Shown piece by piece: positions 41,553-53,567 of a stretch of DNA of 64,000 nucleotides (position 1 is its first letter; each line of letters begins with the position of its first letter). The notes under the pieces were generated by a model. The model worked only from the letters and a program-made list of their open reading frames with translations, did no database searches and was not told the origin of the DNA. The stretch comes from Burkholderiaceae bacterium (GTDB lineage: Bacteria > Pseudomonadota > Gammaproteobacteria > Burkholderiales > Burkholderiaceae_C), in the NCBI GenBank assembly GCA_016790175.1, contig JAEUPI010000140.1, positions 1-64,000 of the forward strand, given 5' to 3'. A program made the translations under genes and the position numbers.

Positions 41553-41972
41553 ATGCCGCCACTGCTCGAACCGCCGCCATTGCCCGACGCGCGCCGCCAC
41601 CCTGCCTGGGTGCGGGGCCTGTGGCTCGTGTCCGGTGTCGCCGCACTGGTGCTGGGCGTCGTCGGCATCTTCGTGCCCCTGCTGCCGACCACGCCTTTCG
41701 TGCTGCTGGCGGCCTGGTGTTTCTCGCGCGGATGTGCGCGCTGCGAGGCCTGGCTGCTGGCGCATCCTCGTCTGGGTCCGATGGTGCAGGACTGGCGAAC
41801 GCGGCGCGCCGTGCCGCTGCGTGCCAAGCAAATGGCCACCGCGATGATGGCCCTGGGCTGCGCGCTGGCCTGGACCCGGCTGCCCTCGCCCTGGCACTGG
41901 GCGCCGCTCGTCGTGTGCGCGGCTGTCGCCACCTGGATGTGGCGGCTGCCCACGCGTGCGGTGGACAGCTGA
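41553..41972 (+). CDS. DUF454 (YbaN-like) small inner-membrane protein
   Basis: 139 residues with three to four membrane helices. The LPLLPTTPFVLLAAWCFSRGCARCEAWLL stretch is the DUF454 signature. Function unknown. The ATG is only 3 bases after the tRNA-Arg CCA, so any ribosome binding site would lie inside the tRNA; a GTG at 41610 (residue 20), just before RGLWLVSG, is a possible true start that would give a family-typical N-terminus. It may be co-transcribed with the tRNA. Confidence 0.85.
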   Translation: MPPLLEPPPLPDARRHPAWVRGLWLVSGVAALVLGVVGIFVPLLPTTPFVLLAAWCFSRGCARCEAWLLAHPRLGPMVQDWRTRRAVPLRAKQMATAMMALGCALAWTRLPSPWHWAPLVVCAAVATWMWRLPTRAVDS

Positions 41973-41990
41973 TCGCGTCGGTGCGCAGGC

Positions 41991-43817
41991 TCAGGCCTGT
42001 TTCAGCTGCGCCTGCAGCTGCTGCAGCGCGCCTTCGTCGAGGGTCTCGTGCTGCAGCAGGTCCGACGCGCCCTGCTCCAGCACCGTCCGGTTCGTGCGCA
42101 GCACATGCCCGGCACGCTCCAGCGCCGAACTCAGCAGCGCCCGGATCGCGTCGTCGATGCGCTGCTGCGTCTGCTCCGCAACCGGCGGCCGCGGCTGCAC
42201 CCAGTCGGCCGGTGCGTCGAGCAGCAGGCTGCGCGGCGGCTCGAAGGTCACCGGCCCGAGCGCGGGCTCCATGCCGTGGCGCATCACCATCTCCCGAGCG
42301 AGATCGGTGGCCTTGGCCAGGTCGTCGGCGGCGCCAGTGGACGTCTGCTCGAACACCACCAACTCGGCCGCCCGGCCGGCCAGCAGCACGGCGAGCTTGC
42401 ACTCGAGCGCGTCGCGGGTCAGCAGGTAGCGGTCCTCCGACGGCCGCTGGATGGTGTAGCCGAGCGCGCCGATGCCGCGCGGAATGATCGAGACCTTGTG
42501 CACCGGGTCGCTGCCCGGCAATGCGAGCGCGACCAAGGCGTGGCCCATCTCGTGATAGGCAACGATGCGGCGCTCCCGTTCGCCGAGCAGGCGGTTGCGC
42601 CGCTCCAGGCCGGCGACGATGCGCTCCACCGCCGCGGTGAAATCGGCCATGGCCACGCGCTCGGCCTTGCGGCGTGTGGCCGCGATCGCGGCCTCGTTGA
42701 CCAGATTCGCCAGATCGGCGCCGCTGAATCCCGGCGTCAACGCGGCCACGTCGTCCAGCTTGACGGCCGGATCGAGCGCCACCTTTCGCACGTGCACCCG
42801 CAGGATGTCGGTGCGACCGCGCTTGTCGGGTCGATCGACCAGCACCTGGCGGTCGAAGCGCCCGGCGCGCAGCAGCGCGGGGTCGAGGATCTCGGGACGA
42901 TTGGTCGCGGCGAGGATGATCAGCCCGGCCGAGGTATCGAAGCCGTCCATCTCGGCCAGCAACTGGTTGAGCGTCTGTTCCTTCTCGTCGTGGCCGCCGT
43001 AGCCGCCGAAGGCCCCGCGTGCGCGGCCCAGCGCGTCGAGCTCGTCGATGAAGATGATGGCCGGCGCCTTGGCCCGCGCCTGCTCGAACAGGTCGCGCAC
43101 ACGCGCAGCGCCGACGCCGACGAACATCTCCACGAATTCGCTGCCCGAGATCGAGAAGAACGGTACCCCCGCCTCGCCCGCGACCGCCTTGGCCAGCAAG
43201 GTCTTGCCGGTGCCGGGCGGGCCGACCAGCAACACGCCGCGAGGAATGTGCGCGCCGAGCCGGCCGTATTCCTTCGGATGCTTCAAGAAGTCGACCACCT
43301 CCTCCAGTTCCTGCCGCGCCTCGTCGACGCCGGCCACGTCGGCGAAGGTGACGCCGGTGTCGGTCTCGACATAGACCTTGGCCCGGCTCTTGCCGATCGA
43401 CATGAAGCCGCCGAGTCCACCGGAGCGGTCGGCCATGCGGCGGATCACGAAGAACCACAGCCCGAAGAACACCAGCGCCGGCACCACCCACGACAGCAGG
43501 TCGCGCAACAGCGTGCTCTCGACGACGCGTGTGTACGGCACGTTGTACTTCTCGAGCCGCGCCGCGAGATCGGGTTCGACGCGGTTGGCCACCAGCGTGG
43601 TCTTGCGCCCGTCGGGCGATTTCAACCGGCCCGTGATGCTGCGTTCGGTGATCGTGACCTCGCTGATGCGGCCCTCGGCCAGCGCATGCTCGAACTCGCT
43701 GTAGGGCACGGGCTCGATCTGCATTGCGCCGCGGAACAATTCCTGCGCCCACACCAGGGCCAGCGCCGCGAGGATCCAGTACGCGGCGTTCCAGGTCTGC
43801 TTGCGGTCGATCGGCAT
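41991..43817 (-). CDS. ftsH: FtsH-family ATP-dependent membrane zinc protease
   Basis: 608 residues. Two N-terminal membrane helices around a small periplasmic domain, then the AAA domain with Walker A GPPGTGKT, Walker [12 protein letters not shown] and the second region of homology [19 protein letters not shown], and the M41 zinc protease with HEMGH (His422, Glu423, His426). Complete and probably active. The operon position with Lon-like and Usp-like genes suggests a second FtsH copy rather than the housekeeping one. ATG shares one base with the upstream stop (TGATG). Confidence 0.9.
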   Translation of the reverse strand: MPIDRKQTWNAAYWILAALALVWAQELFRGAMQIEPVPYSEFEHALAEGRISEVTITERSITGRLKSPDGRKTTLVANRVEPDLAARLEKYNVPYTRVVESTLLRDLLSWVVPALVFFGLWFFVIRRMADRSGGLGGFMSIGKSRAKVYVETDTGVTFADVAGVDEARQELEEVVDFLKHPKEYGRLGAHIPRGVLLVGPPGTGKTLLAKAVAGEAGVPFFSISGSEFVEMFVGVGAARVRDLFEQARAKAPAIIFIDELDALGRARGAFGGYGGHDEKEQTLNQLLAEMDGFDTSAGLIILAATNRPEILDPALLRAGRFDRQVLVDRPDKRGRTDILRVHVRKVALDPAVKLDDVAALTPGFSGADLANLVNEAAIAATRRKAERVAMADFTAAVERIVAGLERRNRLLGERERRIVAYHEMGHALVALALPGSDPVHKVSIIPRGIGALGYTIQRPSEDRYLLTRDALECKLAVLLAGRAAELVVFEQTSTGAADDLAKATDLAREMVMRHGMEPALGPVTFEPPRSLLLDAPADWVQPRPPVAEQTQQRIDDAIRALLSSALERAGHVLRTNRTVLEQGASDLLQHETLDEGALQQLQAQLKQA

Positions 43818-44512
43818 CAGCTGTCCGTGGCGGCGGACTCGCCGTTGTCGGGCGCGACGCCGACGAGCAGCACCGGCAGACGCGCACGGGCCAACGCGTC
43901 CGGATCGGCCAGCGCCAGCGGCATCACGATCAGATCGGCGCGAGTCTCCGTCAATGCCGCCGCGGCCCCCTGCGTGTCGACCGGGCGTTCGCTGAACGTG
44001 CCGCCGATCCGGTGGGCCCAATCGGCCGCCAGCTGCCGTGTCCGGCCGGCCTGGGGGCCATGGTCCAGCAGGGCCAGCACACGCGGCGGCCCGGGGAATC
44101 GCGACGACGCGGGCCGAGGCAGCGCCGGCGCCACCAGCACCCATGCGGCACCATCGGCCAGTTCGAGCGCGGCCGGCGCCAGCGTGCCCCGCGCCGTGCG
44201 TACGCTGCAGCGAACGGCCAGGCGCTGCGCAACGCGCTCGGCCTGCGCTCGCAGCCGCGCCACCTGCACTCGGTAACCGCGCTCCACGTCGTCGGCATCG
44301 AACGACGCCCATTCGGCGCCGGCATGGGGAAGCACCTGGGTGATCGGCAGCGCGGCGGCACGCAGGGCGAGCGTGCTCTCGACGTACACGATCGCCAGGT
44401 CGCCTTGCACCACCTGCGCCAGCGTGCCCGACCATTCGAGCAGCGTCGACCCGGCTGCAATGTCGTCCAGGACCGCCAGCACCCTGCGCGACGCTGCGTG
44501 CCTCGGATTCAC
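43817..44512 (-). CDS. universal-stress-protein-like protein
   Basis: 231 residues with a UspA-like alternation of strands and helices: [33 protein letters not shown], and a second half with [15 protein letters not shown] and [26 protein letters not shown]. It looks like two Usp-like units. The ATP-binding GxxG-9x-G(S/T) motif of ATP-binding Usps is not clear, so nucleotide binding is unsure. ATGA overlap with the Lon-like gene and TGATG overlap with ftsH show translational coupling. Confidence 0.65.
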   Translation of the reverse strand: MNPRHAASRRVLAVLDDIAAGSTLLEWSGTLAQVVQGDLAIVYVESTLALRAAALPITQVLPHAGAEWASFDADDVERGYRVQVARLRAQAERVAQRLAVRCSVRTARGTLAPAALELADGAAWVLVAPALPRPASSRFPGPPRVLALLDHGPQAGRTRQLAADWAHRIGGTFSERPVDTQGAAAALTETRADLIVMPLALADPDALARARLPVLLVGVAPDNGESAATDS

Positions 44513-46962
44513 GCGCCGGCTCCGGGCAGGTTCCGTGCGCGCGGGCTGCCGCCGCGGCGACGATGCCGCGTTTCACCACGACGCAGCGCCGAATAGTCCT
44601 CCAGCCGGCGGGCGATGCGGCCGTTGGCAGTGGCCGGATCGGGCCGTGCGGGGTCGCCGGCCGGCAGGCCGGTCAGCAACGCCAGCGCCGCGTCGACATT
44701 TGACGCGGCGTGCACCGCGAATCGACCCTCGCGCACCGCCTGCACCACGTCGTCACGCAGCATCAGCTGCCGGGCGTTTGCCTCGGGCACCAGCACGGCA
44801 TGCGAACCATCGAGGCCGCGTGCGACGCACAGGTCGAAGAAGCCTTCGATCTTCTCGTCGACACCGCCCACGGCCTGCACGTCGCCCAGCTGGTTCACCG
44901 AGCCGGTCACGGCCATGTTCTGCAGCAGCGGCAGATCGCCGATCGAGGAGAGCAAGGCCAGCAATTCGGCCAGCGAGGCACTGTCGCCCTCGACGAGGCC
45001 GTAGGTCTGCTCGAACACCAGGCTGGCGGTGATCGCGTGCGGCCTGAGCCGGGAATAGCGCGACGCCAGGAACGACGACAGGATCAGCACGCCCTTGGCA
45101 TGCACCGGGCCGGCCATGCGTGTCTCGCGCTGTACGTCGACCACCTGCCCATCGCCGATGCGGCTGGTGGCGGTCACGCGCGTGGGAGCCCCGAAGGTCT
45201 CGCCCCCGGCTTCATAGACCGTGAGGGCGTTGACCTGGCCGACACGACGGCCACGGGTGTCGATCATCAGCAGTTCACGCAGTATCGCGTCGCGATGTCG
45301 CTCGTCGACCCGGGCGGCGCGCTCGCGACGCGCGGTGATGGCGGCCTGAACGTCGGCCGCTTCCACGCTCGGCCGCCCGTCCCGCCGCGCGAGGTGCTCG
45401 GCCTCGAGCATCACGTCATGCAGCGACTGCACGTCGGCATCGAGCCGGCTGGCGTCACCGGCCCGCCGCGCCGCGTGGTCGACCGCCCGGGCCAATGCGC
45501 CGGCGCTGGCCGGAAGCAGCTGCCGGGACCGCAGACCCGCGGCCAGCACGGCCGCCAGCTCGGCCTGGACCTGCGGTTCACGCCGCAGATCGTCGTCCAG
45601 ATCGGCCTGCACGCGAAACAGGCGCGTGAACTCCGGATCCAGGCGCTGCAGCAGCTCGCAGATCGAACGTTCGCCGACCAGCACGACCTTGACCGCCAGC
45701 GGTATCGGCTCCGGTTCGAGCTGGATCGTCGACACCAGGCTGACCATCTCGGCCATCGATTCGATGCGGATCTCGCGCCGCATCAACGCCCGCTTGAGCG
45801 CGTCCCATGCGAACGGTTGCGTCAACAGCTTCAGCGCATCCACCAACAGATAGCCGCCGTTGGCGCGGTGCAGGAGCCCGGGCTTGATCAGTCGAAAGTC
45901 GGTCACCAGCGCTCCGAGGCGCGCGAGGTGTTCGACTCGGCCGACGAGATTGGAATGGGTCGGCAGATCGGCCTCGACAATGGCCGAGCCGTCCTGGCCC
46001 GCCGCATCGACCAGCAGGTTGACCTCGTAGCGCGACAGGTCGGCGCGCAGCTCGCCGAGCGGTTCGCCGCCACTATCGCCGGCATGGGCGCGGAAGTCCT
46101 CGGCGTGTTCGACGACGTCGCTGCGCACGGCCTGCAACCAGGCCGACACGGCCGGAAGGTCGGCATAGAGCTGCAGGGTGTCGCCCACCGCATGCTCGAC
46201 CGCCACCGATGTCATCGAGCGCACCAGTGCGCGGATGCGATCGGCGTGCTCCTTGCGCAGGCGCATCGAGGCGTGCAGCACCTTGACCAGCTGCTCCTGC
46301 ACCTCGTTGACCGACTTCTGCAGGGCCTCTCGCTGCGGCGGCGTCAACGCCTCGAACGCCTCGGTCGACAACACCTCGCCGTCCTTCTGCGGCGCAAAGG
46401 TGAATCCCACAGGCGTGCGCAACATCGCCAGGCCGCGGCGCTGCGCCTCCTGACCCACCTCTTCGAGCGCCTGTTCGGCGCGCTCCTTGTACTCCGCATT
46501 GATGCGTTCGGCGGCGTTGACGTACTCCTCCGAATCGAACATCGCCGGGATCATCGCGCGCAGTTCGTCGACCAGCGCAGCCATGTCGGTGCGCAGCCGG
46601 GCGCCGCGCCCGGCCGCCAGCTGCAGCGCGATCGGCCGATGCGGCTGCTGGAAGTTGTTCACGTACACCCAGTCGAAGCGCGCCACGCCGGAGCGCGCCA
46701 CGTGCGCCGCGATGGCGCACCGAGCCAATGTGCGCCGGCCGGCACCTGGCGGTCCGCTGATGAACAGGTGATAGCCCTCGTGCACCATCTCGATCGCGAA
46801 GGCCGCCGCCGCACCGGCGCGTTGCTGACCGACGAGCCATTCAGTTGGCGCGCCGCCGCTGCGCGCGAGCACACCCTGCAGACTGGCCGGGTCGCAGCGT
46901 GCCGCGAGCTCGGCCGGTTCGAGGCGGCGTGCCGGCCGCGTGTCGTGCTGGGGCTGGTCCAT
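44509..46962 (-). CDS. Lon-like ATP-dependent serine protease (AAA_32/LonB-type)
   Basis: 817 residues. N-terminal AAA-type region, then a C-terminal Lon protease domain with catalytic Ser661 in [10 protein letters not shown] and Lys704 in [10 protein letters not shown], 43 residues apart as in E. coli Lon (Ser679/Lys722). The P-loop reads GPPGAGRRT (residues 70-78), with Arg76 where the canonical lysine is expected, so ATP use may be altered. It belongs to the Lon-like family that carries AAA_32, related to E. coli YcbZ. ATG at 46960-46962 without a Shine-Dalgarno sequence. Confidence 0.85.
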   Translation of the reverse strand: MDQPQHDTRPARRLEPAELAARCDPASLQGVLARSGGAPTEWLVGQQRAGAAAAFAIEMVHEGYHLFISGPPGAGRRTLARCAIAAHVARSGVARFDWVYVNNFQQPHRPIALQLAAGRGARLRTDMAALVDELRAMIPAMFDSEEYVNAAERINAEYKERAEQALEEVGQEAQRRGLAMLRTPVGFTFAPQKDGEVLSTEAFEALTPPQREALQKSVNEVQEQLVKVLHASMRLRKEHADRIRALVRSMTSVAVEHAVGDTLQLYADLPAVSAWLQAVRSDVVEHAEDFRAHAGDSGGEPLGELRADLSRYEVNLLVDAAGQDGSAIVEADLPTHSNLVGRVEHLARLGALVTDFRLIKPGLLHRANGGYLLVDALKLLTQPFAWDALKRALMRREIRIESMAEMVSLVSTIQLEPEPIPLAVKVVLVGERSICELLQRLDPEFTRLFRVQADLDDDLRREPQVQAELAAVLAAGLRSRQLLPASAGALARAVDHAARRAGDASRLDADVQSLHDVMLEAEHLARRDGRPSVEAADVQAAITARRERAARVDERHRDAILRELLMIDTRGRRVGQVNALTVYEAGGETFGAPTRVTATSRIGDGQVVDVQRETRMAGPVHAKGVLILSSFLASRYSRLRPHAITASLVFEQTYGLVEGDSASLAELLALLSSIGDLPLLQNMAVTGSVNQLGDVQAVGGVDEKIEGFFDLCVARGLDGSHAVLVPEANARQLMLRDDVVQAVREGRFAVHAASNVDAALALLTGLPAGDPARPDPATANGRIARRLEDYSALRRGETRHRRRGGSPRARNLPGAGA

Positions 46963-46997
46963 GCCGCGCAGGCTACGCGCCTCCGCGGGGTGCAGCC

Positions 46998-47011
46998 TTG
47001 ACGAATGTCAG
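46998..47011 (-). promoter_or_regulatory. Fnr-like box upstream of the Lon-like operon
   Basis: TTGACGAATGTCAG matches TTGA-N6-TCAA at seven of eight bases. It lies 35 bases from the Lon-like ATG. Reading the minus strand, TAGCCT at 46975-46970 begins 22 bases after the box and could be a weak -10, which would place the transcript start at or just before the ATG. Low-confidence prediction. Confidence 0.3.
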
Positions 47012-47046
47012 GCACGGCGACGGGCGTCTCGTTCGCGCGTCGAATG

Positions 47047-47069
47047 AAAAAAGGCACCGCTCGGTGCCT
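47047..47069 (-). terminator. intrinsic terminator downstream of tRNA-Val
   Basis: On the minus strand the stem GGCACC/GGTGCC (47068-47063 with 47058-47053, plus a flanking A-T pair) around a four-base loop is followed by six T (plus-strand A at 47047-47052). It ends the tRNA-Val transcript, so the Lon-like operon downstream needs its own promoter. Confidence 0.8.
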
Positions 47070-47105
47070 GCGCGTCTTGAGGTCTGCGGGCGGGGCCGAC
47101 AGACT

Positions 47106-47180
47106 TGGTGGGCGGTGCAGGGTTCGAACCTGCGACCCCTGCCGTGTGAAGGCAGTGCTCTACCGCTGAGCTAACCGCCC
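47106..47180 (-). tRNA. tRNA-Val(CAC)
   Basis: 75 bases including the encoded CCA (47106-47108). Acceptor GGGCGGT (47180-47174) pairs with ACCGCCC (47116-47110). The anticodon stem CTGCC/GGCAG holds loop TTCACAC with anticodon CAC at 47148-47146. The T-arm has GTTCGAACC. It reads GUG. It lies 17 bases after dnaQ on the same strand and may be processed from the lgt-dnaQ transcript. Confidence 0.95.
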
Positions 47181-47197
47181 CAACAAAGCGGCCCGGA

Positions 47198-47905
47198 TTA
47201 TGCCACGCGCTCCCGCCAGACCGTGCGACCGCCGCTGGCCCTGTCGAGGTCGACCAGCTGTGCCTGGTGCGCCGCAAGCTCCTCGGGGTTCGGTTCGACG
47301 ACGGGCAAGTCGAAGCGCGACAGGTCGACCGCCTGCACCTCGTTGGACGCGCCGGCCGCCCCGTCGGTCGGGTCGATCACCAGGCTGTCCTGGCCACGGG
47401 TCATGCGGATGTACACCTCGGCCAGCAAGCCCGCGTCGAGCAAGGCACCGTGCAGGCTGCGGTTGGAGTTGTCGACCTCCAGCCGGCGGCACAGCGCGTC
47501 GAGCGAGTTCGACTTGCCGGGATACATCTCGCGCGCCATCGCCAGCGTGTCGGTCACCCGCGCCACGGCGCGGGCAAACGGCGGCCTGCCGACGCGCTCG
47601 AGTTCCTTGTCGAGGAAGCCGACGTCGAACGCGGCGTTGTGAATGATGATCTCGGCGTTGGCGATGAACTCGAGCAGGTCGTCGGCAATCGCCGCGAACA
47701 AGGGCTTGTCGGCGAGGAATTCGTCGCTCAGGCCATGGATCTTCAGCGCGTCTTCGCTGCTGGGCCGCTCGGGGTTGAGATAGAAGTGCTTGTTGCGCCC
47801 GGTGAAGCGTCGATTGACCAGTTCGATGCAGCCGATCTCGATCACGCGGTCACCGCTCTCGGGTGACAGGCCGGTGGTTTCGGTGTCGAGGAAGATCTGC
47901 CGCAT
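47198..47905 (-). CDS. dnaQ: DNA polymerase III subunit epsilon (3'-5' proofreading exonuclease)
   Basis: 235 residues. Exo I motif FLDTETTGL (Asp7, Glu9), Exo II HNAAFDVGFLD and Exo III HGALLDAG are complete for DEDDh-type proofreading. C-terminal tail with FDLPVVEPNPEEL is the alpha-binding part. The ATG at 47903-47905 is chosen because the fold begins at once; the open frame upstream covers lgt. Four bases after the lgt stop. Confidence 0.95.
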   Translation of the reverse strand: MRQIFLDTETTGLSPESGDRVIEIGCIELVNRRFTGRNKHFYLNPERPSSEDALKIHGLSDEFLADKPLFAAIADDLLEFIANAEIIIHNAAFDVGFLDKELERVGRPPFARAVARVTDTLAMAREMYPGKSNSLDALCRRLEVDNSNRSLHGALLDAGLLAEVYIRMTRGQDSLVIDPTDGAAGASNEVQAVDLSRFDLPVVEPNPEELAAHQAQLVDLDRASGGRTVWRERVA

Positions 47906-47909
47906 TGCA

Positions 47910-48716
47910 TCAACCCTTTCGTGCCTTCGTCGCCCAGGCCCAGATCGCAAATCCGGCGAGCACCATCGGCACACACAGCCATTGCCCCCGGCTCAAGCCG
48001 AGGGCCTGCAGCCCGAGAAAGGCGTCGGGTTCGCGAAAGTACTCCGCCACGAAACGCAGCGCGCCATAGCCCACGAGAAAGGCGCCGGAGACCTGCCCGG
48101 TGGCCCGCGGCCGACGAGCGTAGATCCACAGCAGCGCAAACAGCAGCAGACCCTCGAGCGCGAACTGGTACAGCTGCGACGGGTGGCGAGGCACGGTGGT
48201 GCCCGACTGCGGGAACACCATCGCCCAGGGCAGCGACGCGTCGGCCGGCCGCCCCCACAGCTCGCCGTTGATGAAGTTGCCGACGCGACCCGCCGCCAGA
48301 CCCGTGGGCACGCAAGGCGCCACCAGATCGCTGACCTGCAAGAACGGCCGCTGCCGCGTGCGGGCAAACAGCGCCAGCGCCGCGATGACGCCCAGCAGGC
48401 CGCCATGAAAGGCCATGCCGCCCTTCCAGACCGCGAAGGCTTCGAGCGGATGCGCCGCGTAGTAGCCCGGCTTGTAGAACAACACGTAGCCCAGGCGCCC
48501 GCCAATCACCACCCCCAGCACGCCGTAGAACAGCAGGTCCTCGACGTCGCGCCGCGTCCATCCGGCCTGTGCATAGGACGCACGCCGCGTCTGCCGGACC
48601 GCGAGCCACAGGAACAGGGCGAACGCCGCCAGATAGGTCAGGCCGTACCAATGGATGGCGAGCGGGATGCCCAGGCGCGACAGATCCAGCGCCACCGGGT
48701 CGAACTGCGGATGCAT
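47910..48716 (-). CDS. lgt: prolipoprotein diacylglyceryl transferase
   Basis: 268 residues with seven membrane helices. Lgt adds diacylglyceryl from phosphatidylglycerol to the lipobox cysteine of prolipoproteins. Signature [13 protein letters not shown], conserved HGG motif ([10 protein letters not shown]) and the C-terminal [15 protein letters not shown]. The ATG at 48714-48716 gives [25 protein letters not shown], matching the family start; the longer open frame is not coding. Divergent from ilvD. Confidence 0.95.
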   Translation of the reverse strand: MHPQFDPVALDLSRLGIPLAIHWYGLTYLAAFALFLWLAVRQTRRASYAQAGWTRRDVEDLLFYGVLGVVIGGRLGYVLFYKPGYYAAHPLEAFAVWKGGMAFHGGLLGVIAALALFARTRQRPFLQVSDLVAPCVPTGLAAGRVGNFINGELWGRPADASLPWAMVFPQSGTTVPRHPSQLYQFALEGLLLFALLWIYARRPRATGQVSGAFLVGYGALRFVAEYFREPDAFLGLQALGLSRGQWLCVPMVLAGFAIWAWATKARKG

Positions 48717-48829
48717 CAGCAACGGCCGGACTCCTGACACATGATGGCGTTGATTGTCGCTGCATCGGCCGAGCACCCCTGAGCAGCGGCTACGATACAA
48801 GGGCCTGAGAGCCAGCCGAGGATGCCTGC

Positions 48830-50518
48830 ATGAGTGCCCCGAACCGTCGATCGAAGAACATCACCGAAGGCGTGGCGCGCGCGCCGAACCGCTCGATGTA
48901 TTACGCCATGGGCTACGAGCCGGGCGACTTTTCCAAACCGATGATCGGCGTGGCCAACGGCCACTCGACGATCACGCCGTGCAATTCGGGTCTTCAGCGC
49001 CTGGCCGACGCGGCGGTCGATGCACTCAAGGCGGCCGGTGCGAACCCGCAGATCTTCGGCACACCGACGATCAGCGACGGCATGGCCATGGGCACCGAAG
49101 GGATGAAGTATTCGCTGGTCTCGCGCGAGGTGATCGCCGATTGCGTGGAAACCTGCGTCGGCGGCCAGTGGATGGACGGCGTGATCGTGATCGGCGGATG
49201 CGACAAGAACATGCCGGGCGGCATGATGGGCATCCTGCGCGCCAACGTGCCGGCCATCTACGTCTATGGCGGCACCATCCTGCCGGGCCACTACAAGGGC
49301 CAGGATCTCAACATCGTCAGTGTCTTCGAAGCGGTCGGCCAGTTCTCGGCCGGCAGGATGAGCGAGGAAGACTTCTGCCAGATCGAGCGCCGCGCGATTC
49401 CCGGCAGCGGCAGCTGCGGCGGCATGTACACCGCCAACACGATGAGCTCGGCCTTCGAGGCGCTGGGCATGAGCCTGCCGTATTCGTCGACCATGGCCAA
49501 CGTCGAGAACGAAATCGTCGACAACGTGCGCCGCTGCGCGCAGACCCTGGTCGAGGCGGTGAAGAAGGACATCAAGCCGCGCGACATCGTCACCAAGAAG
49601 GCGATCGAGAACGCGGTGGCCGTGATCATGGCCACCGGCGGCTCGACCAATGCGGTGCTGCATTTCCTGGCCATTGCCCACGCGGCCGGCGTGCCCTGGA
49701 CGATCGACGACTTCGAGCGCATGCGCAAGAAGGTGCCCGTGCTGTGCGACCTGAAGCCGAGCGGCAAGTACCTGGCGATCGACCTGCACCACGCCGGCGG
49801 CATTCCGCAGGTGATGAAGCTGCTGCTGAAAGCCGGGTTGCTGCATGGCGACTGCATGACGATCACCGGCAAGACCGTGGCCGAGAATCTCGCCGACATT
49901 CCCGATACACCCCGGGCCAACCAGGACGTGATCCGCCCGATCGCCGACCCGATGTATGCGGAGGGTCATCTGGCCATCCTGCGCGGCAACATCGCCCCAG
50001 AGGGTTGCGTGGCCAAGATCACCGGCCTGAAGAACCCGGTCATCACCGGCCCGGCACGGGTGTTCGACGACGAGCAGTCGGCGCTGGCGGCGATCATGGC
50101 CGGGAAGATCAAGCCCGGTGACGTGATGGTGCTGCGCTACCTGGGCCCGCGCGGCGGGCCCGGCATGCCCGAGATGCTGGCACCGACCAGCGCGCTCATC
50201 GGTCAAGGCCTGGGCGAGTCGGTTGGGCTGATCACCGACGGTCGTTTCTCGGGCGGCACCTGGGGCATGGTGGTGGGCCACGTGGCGCCCGAGGCCTACG
50301 AGGGCGGCACGATTGCGCTGATCCAGGAGGGCGACTCGATCACCATCGATGCCCACCAGCTGTTGCTTCAGCTCAACCTGGCCGATGCCGAGATCGCTCG
50401 CCGCCGTGCCGCATGGCGGGCACCGGCACCTCGTTATACCCGTGGCGTGCTGGCCAAGTTCTGGAAGAACGCGTCGAGCGCCAGCTTCGGCGCCGTGCTC
50501 GACAGGTACGAAAGCTGA
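48830..50518 (+). CDS. ilvD: dihydroxy-acid dehydratase
   Basis: 562 residues. Iron-sulfur dehydratase of isoleucine, valine and leucine (and CoA) synthesis. Cluster-binding and active-site motifs [31 protein letters not shown] and [10 protein letters not shown] are present. Length is in the short ([2Fe-2S]-type) range typical of this branch. Convergent with the Trp-rich protein gene, 16 bases apart. Confidence 0.97.
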   Translation: MSAPNRRSKNITEGVARAPNRSMYYAMGYEPGDFSKPMIGVANGHSTITPCNSGLQRLADAAVDALKAAGANPQIFGTPTISDGMAMGTEGMKYSLVSREVIADCVETCVGGQWMDGVIVIGGCDKNMPGGMMGILRANVPAIYVYGGTILPGHYKGQDLNIVSVFEAVGQFSAGRMSEEDFCQIERRAIPGSGSCGGMYTANTMSSAFEALGMSLPYSSTMANVENEIVDNVRRCAQTLVEAVKKDIKPRDIVTKKAIENAVAVIMATGGSTNAVLHFLAIAHAAGVPWTIDDFERMRKKVPVLCDLKPSGKYLAIDLHHAGGIPQVMKLLLKAGLLHGDCMTITGKTVAENLADIPDTPRANQDVIRPIADPMYAEGHLAILRGNIAPEGCVAKITGLKNPVITGPARVFDDEQSALAAIMAGKIKPGDVMVLRYLGPRGGPGMPEMLAPTSALIGQGLGESVGLITDGRFSGGTWGMVVGHVAPEAYEGGTIALIQEGDSITIDAHQLLLQLNLADAEIARRRAAWRAPAPRYTRGVLAKFWKNASSASFGAVLDRYES

Positions 50519-50534
50519 TTCCTGCGCCGCAAGC

Positions 50535-50942
50535 TCAGCTGTCCGTCTTCCCCACCGGGGTGTGCACGGGCGGCGGCATCTCCTGCCGGCTCGGCAGGAA
50601 CGCAGTGAGCACGTCGCGGTTGTGCCGCTCCTCTTCGGTCTTCTTGGGCACGGCGGCCGGCGGCAGATCGACCTTGCGCTGCTCGCGGATCACCGCGACG
50701 CGCTTGGTGCGTCGCCAGTTGATGCCCAGCGCGTCCATCTGGCGCTGGCGCCGCTCCTCCTTGCGGGCCTCGAGCTTGTCCATCTCGCGGCGTTGCGTCA
50801 GCCCGATCGAGTCGGCGAATGCCCACCAAAGAACGGCCAATGCGAAGGGCAGCAGGATGATCCACCACGACCAGTCTGCCGCGAAGCCCGTTTCGGCGAG
50901 CTTCATTGCCAGCAATGCACACCCGATGACCACGAACCACAT
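50535..50942 (-). CDS. small Trp-rich membrane protein (TIGR04438-type)
   Basis: 135 residues: MWFVVIGCALLAMKLAE, then a second membrane segment in WSWWIILLPFALAVLWWAFADSIG, and a basic, charged C-terminus rich in Arg, Lys and Glu (LEARKEERRQRQMDALGI). The family label comes from memory of beta-proteobacterial proteins; function unknown. The ATG at 50940-50942 is preferred to an in-frame start 16 codons upstream. Its C-terminus is longer than in many relatives. Confidence 0.7.
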   Translation of the reverse strand: MWFVVIGCALLAMKLAETGFAADWSWWIILLPFALAVLWWAFADSIGLTQRREMDKLEARKEERRQRQMDALGINWRRTKRVAVIREQRKVDLPPAAVPKKTEEERHNRDVLTAFLPSRQEMPPPVHTPVGKTDS

Positions 50943-51058
50943 CGTGCAGCTCCCACGCCACGCCCGGTCTGGCCGAAAGCAGCCTGTCAACCTGACGTCA
51001 TAGAATTTCGTTCGAAGTCACTGTAACCGTCTCCCACACCCTGCCCTGGAAGGAATCC

Positions 51059-51364
51059 ATGAAAAAGCTCGCTCTCGCGTCAATTCTTGCCATCGTGGCG
51101 GCCCCTGCTGCCTTTGCTAACGCCGATCTGGCGCAAAAGAAGAACTGTCTCGCCTGCCACCAGACCGACAAGAAGCTGGTCGGTCCGTCCTACAAGGAGG
51201 TGGCCGCCAAGTATGCTGGCCAGAAGGATGCCGCTGCCAAGCTCGCCGACAAGATCATGAAGGGCGGCACCGGCGTCTGGGGCCAGGTCCCGATGCCCGC
51301 GAACCCTCAGGTGAATGCCGAAGAGGCAAAGACCCTGGCCACCTGGGTTCTGACGATCAAGTGA
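51059..51364 (+). CDS. class I c-type cytochrome (c551/c552-like), periplasmic
   Basis: 101 residues: signal peptide MKKLALASILAIVAAPAAFA, heme c motif CLACH (Cys30, Cys33, His34) and the axial Met79 in VPMPANP. Small soluble electron carrier of the c551/c552 kind that could feed a cytochrome oxidase or a periplasmic reductase. AAGGAA precedes the ATG. TAGAAT at 51001-51006 may be the -10. Followed by a strong terminator. Confidence 0.95.
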   Translation: MKKLALASILAIVAAPAAFANADLAQKKNCLACHQTDKKLVGPSYKEVAAKYAGQKDAAAKLADKIMKGGTGVWGQVPMPANPQVNAEEAKTLATWVLTIK

Positions 51365-51386
51365 TCAGGCAGCGCGCCGATTGAAC

Positions 51387-51411
51387 AAAGGCCCCGCATC
51401 GCGGGGCCTTT
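51387..51411. terminator. bidirectional terminator between cytochrome c and acs
   Basis: AAAGGCCCCGC (51387-51397) pairs with GCGGGGCCTTT (51401-51411), an 11-base-pair stem with a three-base loop. T-rich sequence follows on both strands (CGTTT on plus, GTTCAA on minus after the AAA/TTT ends). Serves the convergent cytochrome c and acetyl-CoA synthetase genes. Confidence 0.85.
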
Positions 51412-51432
51412 CGTTTGGGGTCGGGCGTGCAA

Positions 51433-53394
<1,962 letters not shown>

Positions 53395-53567
53395 CGTTGT
53401 CTCCTGTGGCTCTCCGATGGTGGGGGATGCGGGTCGGGGGGCAATGTCGCGCACCGCCCTGACGAAGTGCTTACTCTAGCCATGCTCTGCCGCGGCGCGC
53501 CACTAGAATCGCCCCGCCCTGCAGCCGGGCGGACCTCTCGGCTGACCGAAAACCGATCGCCCCACCC

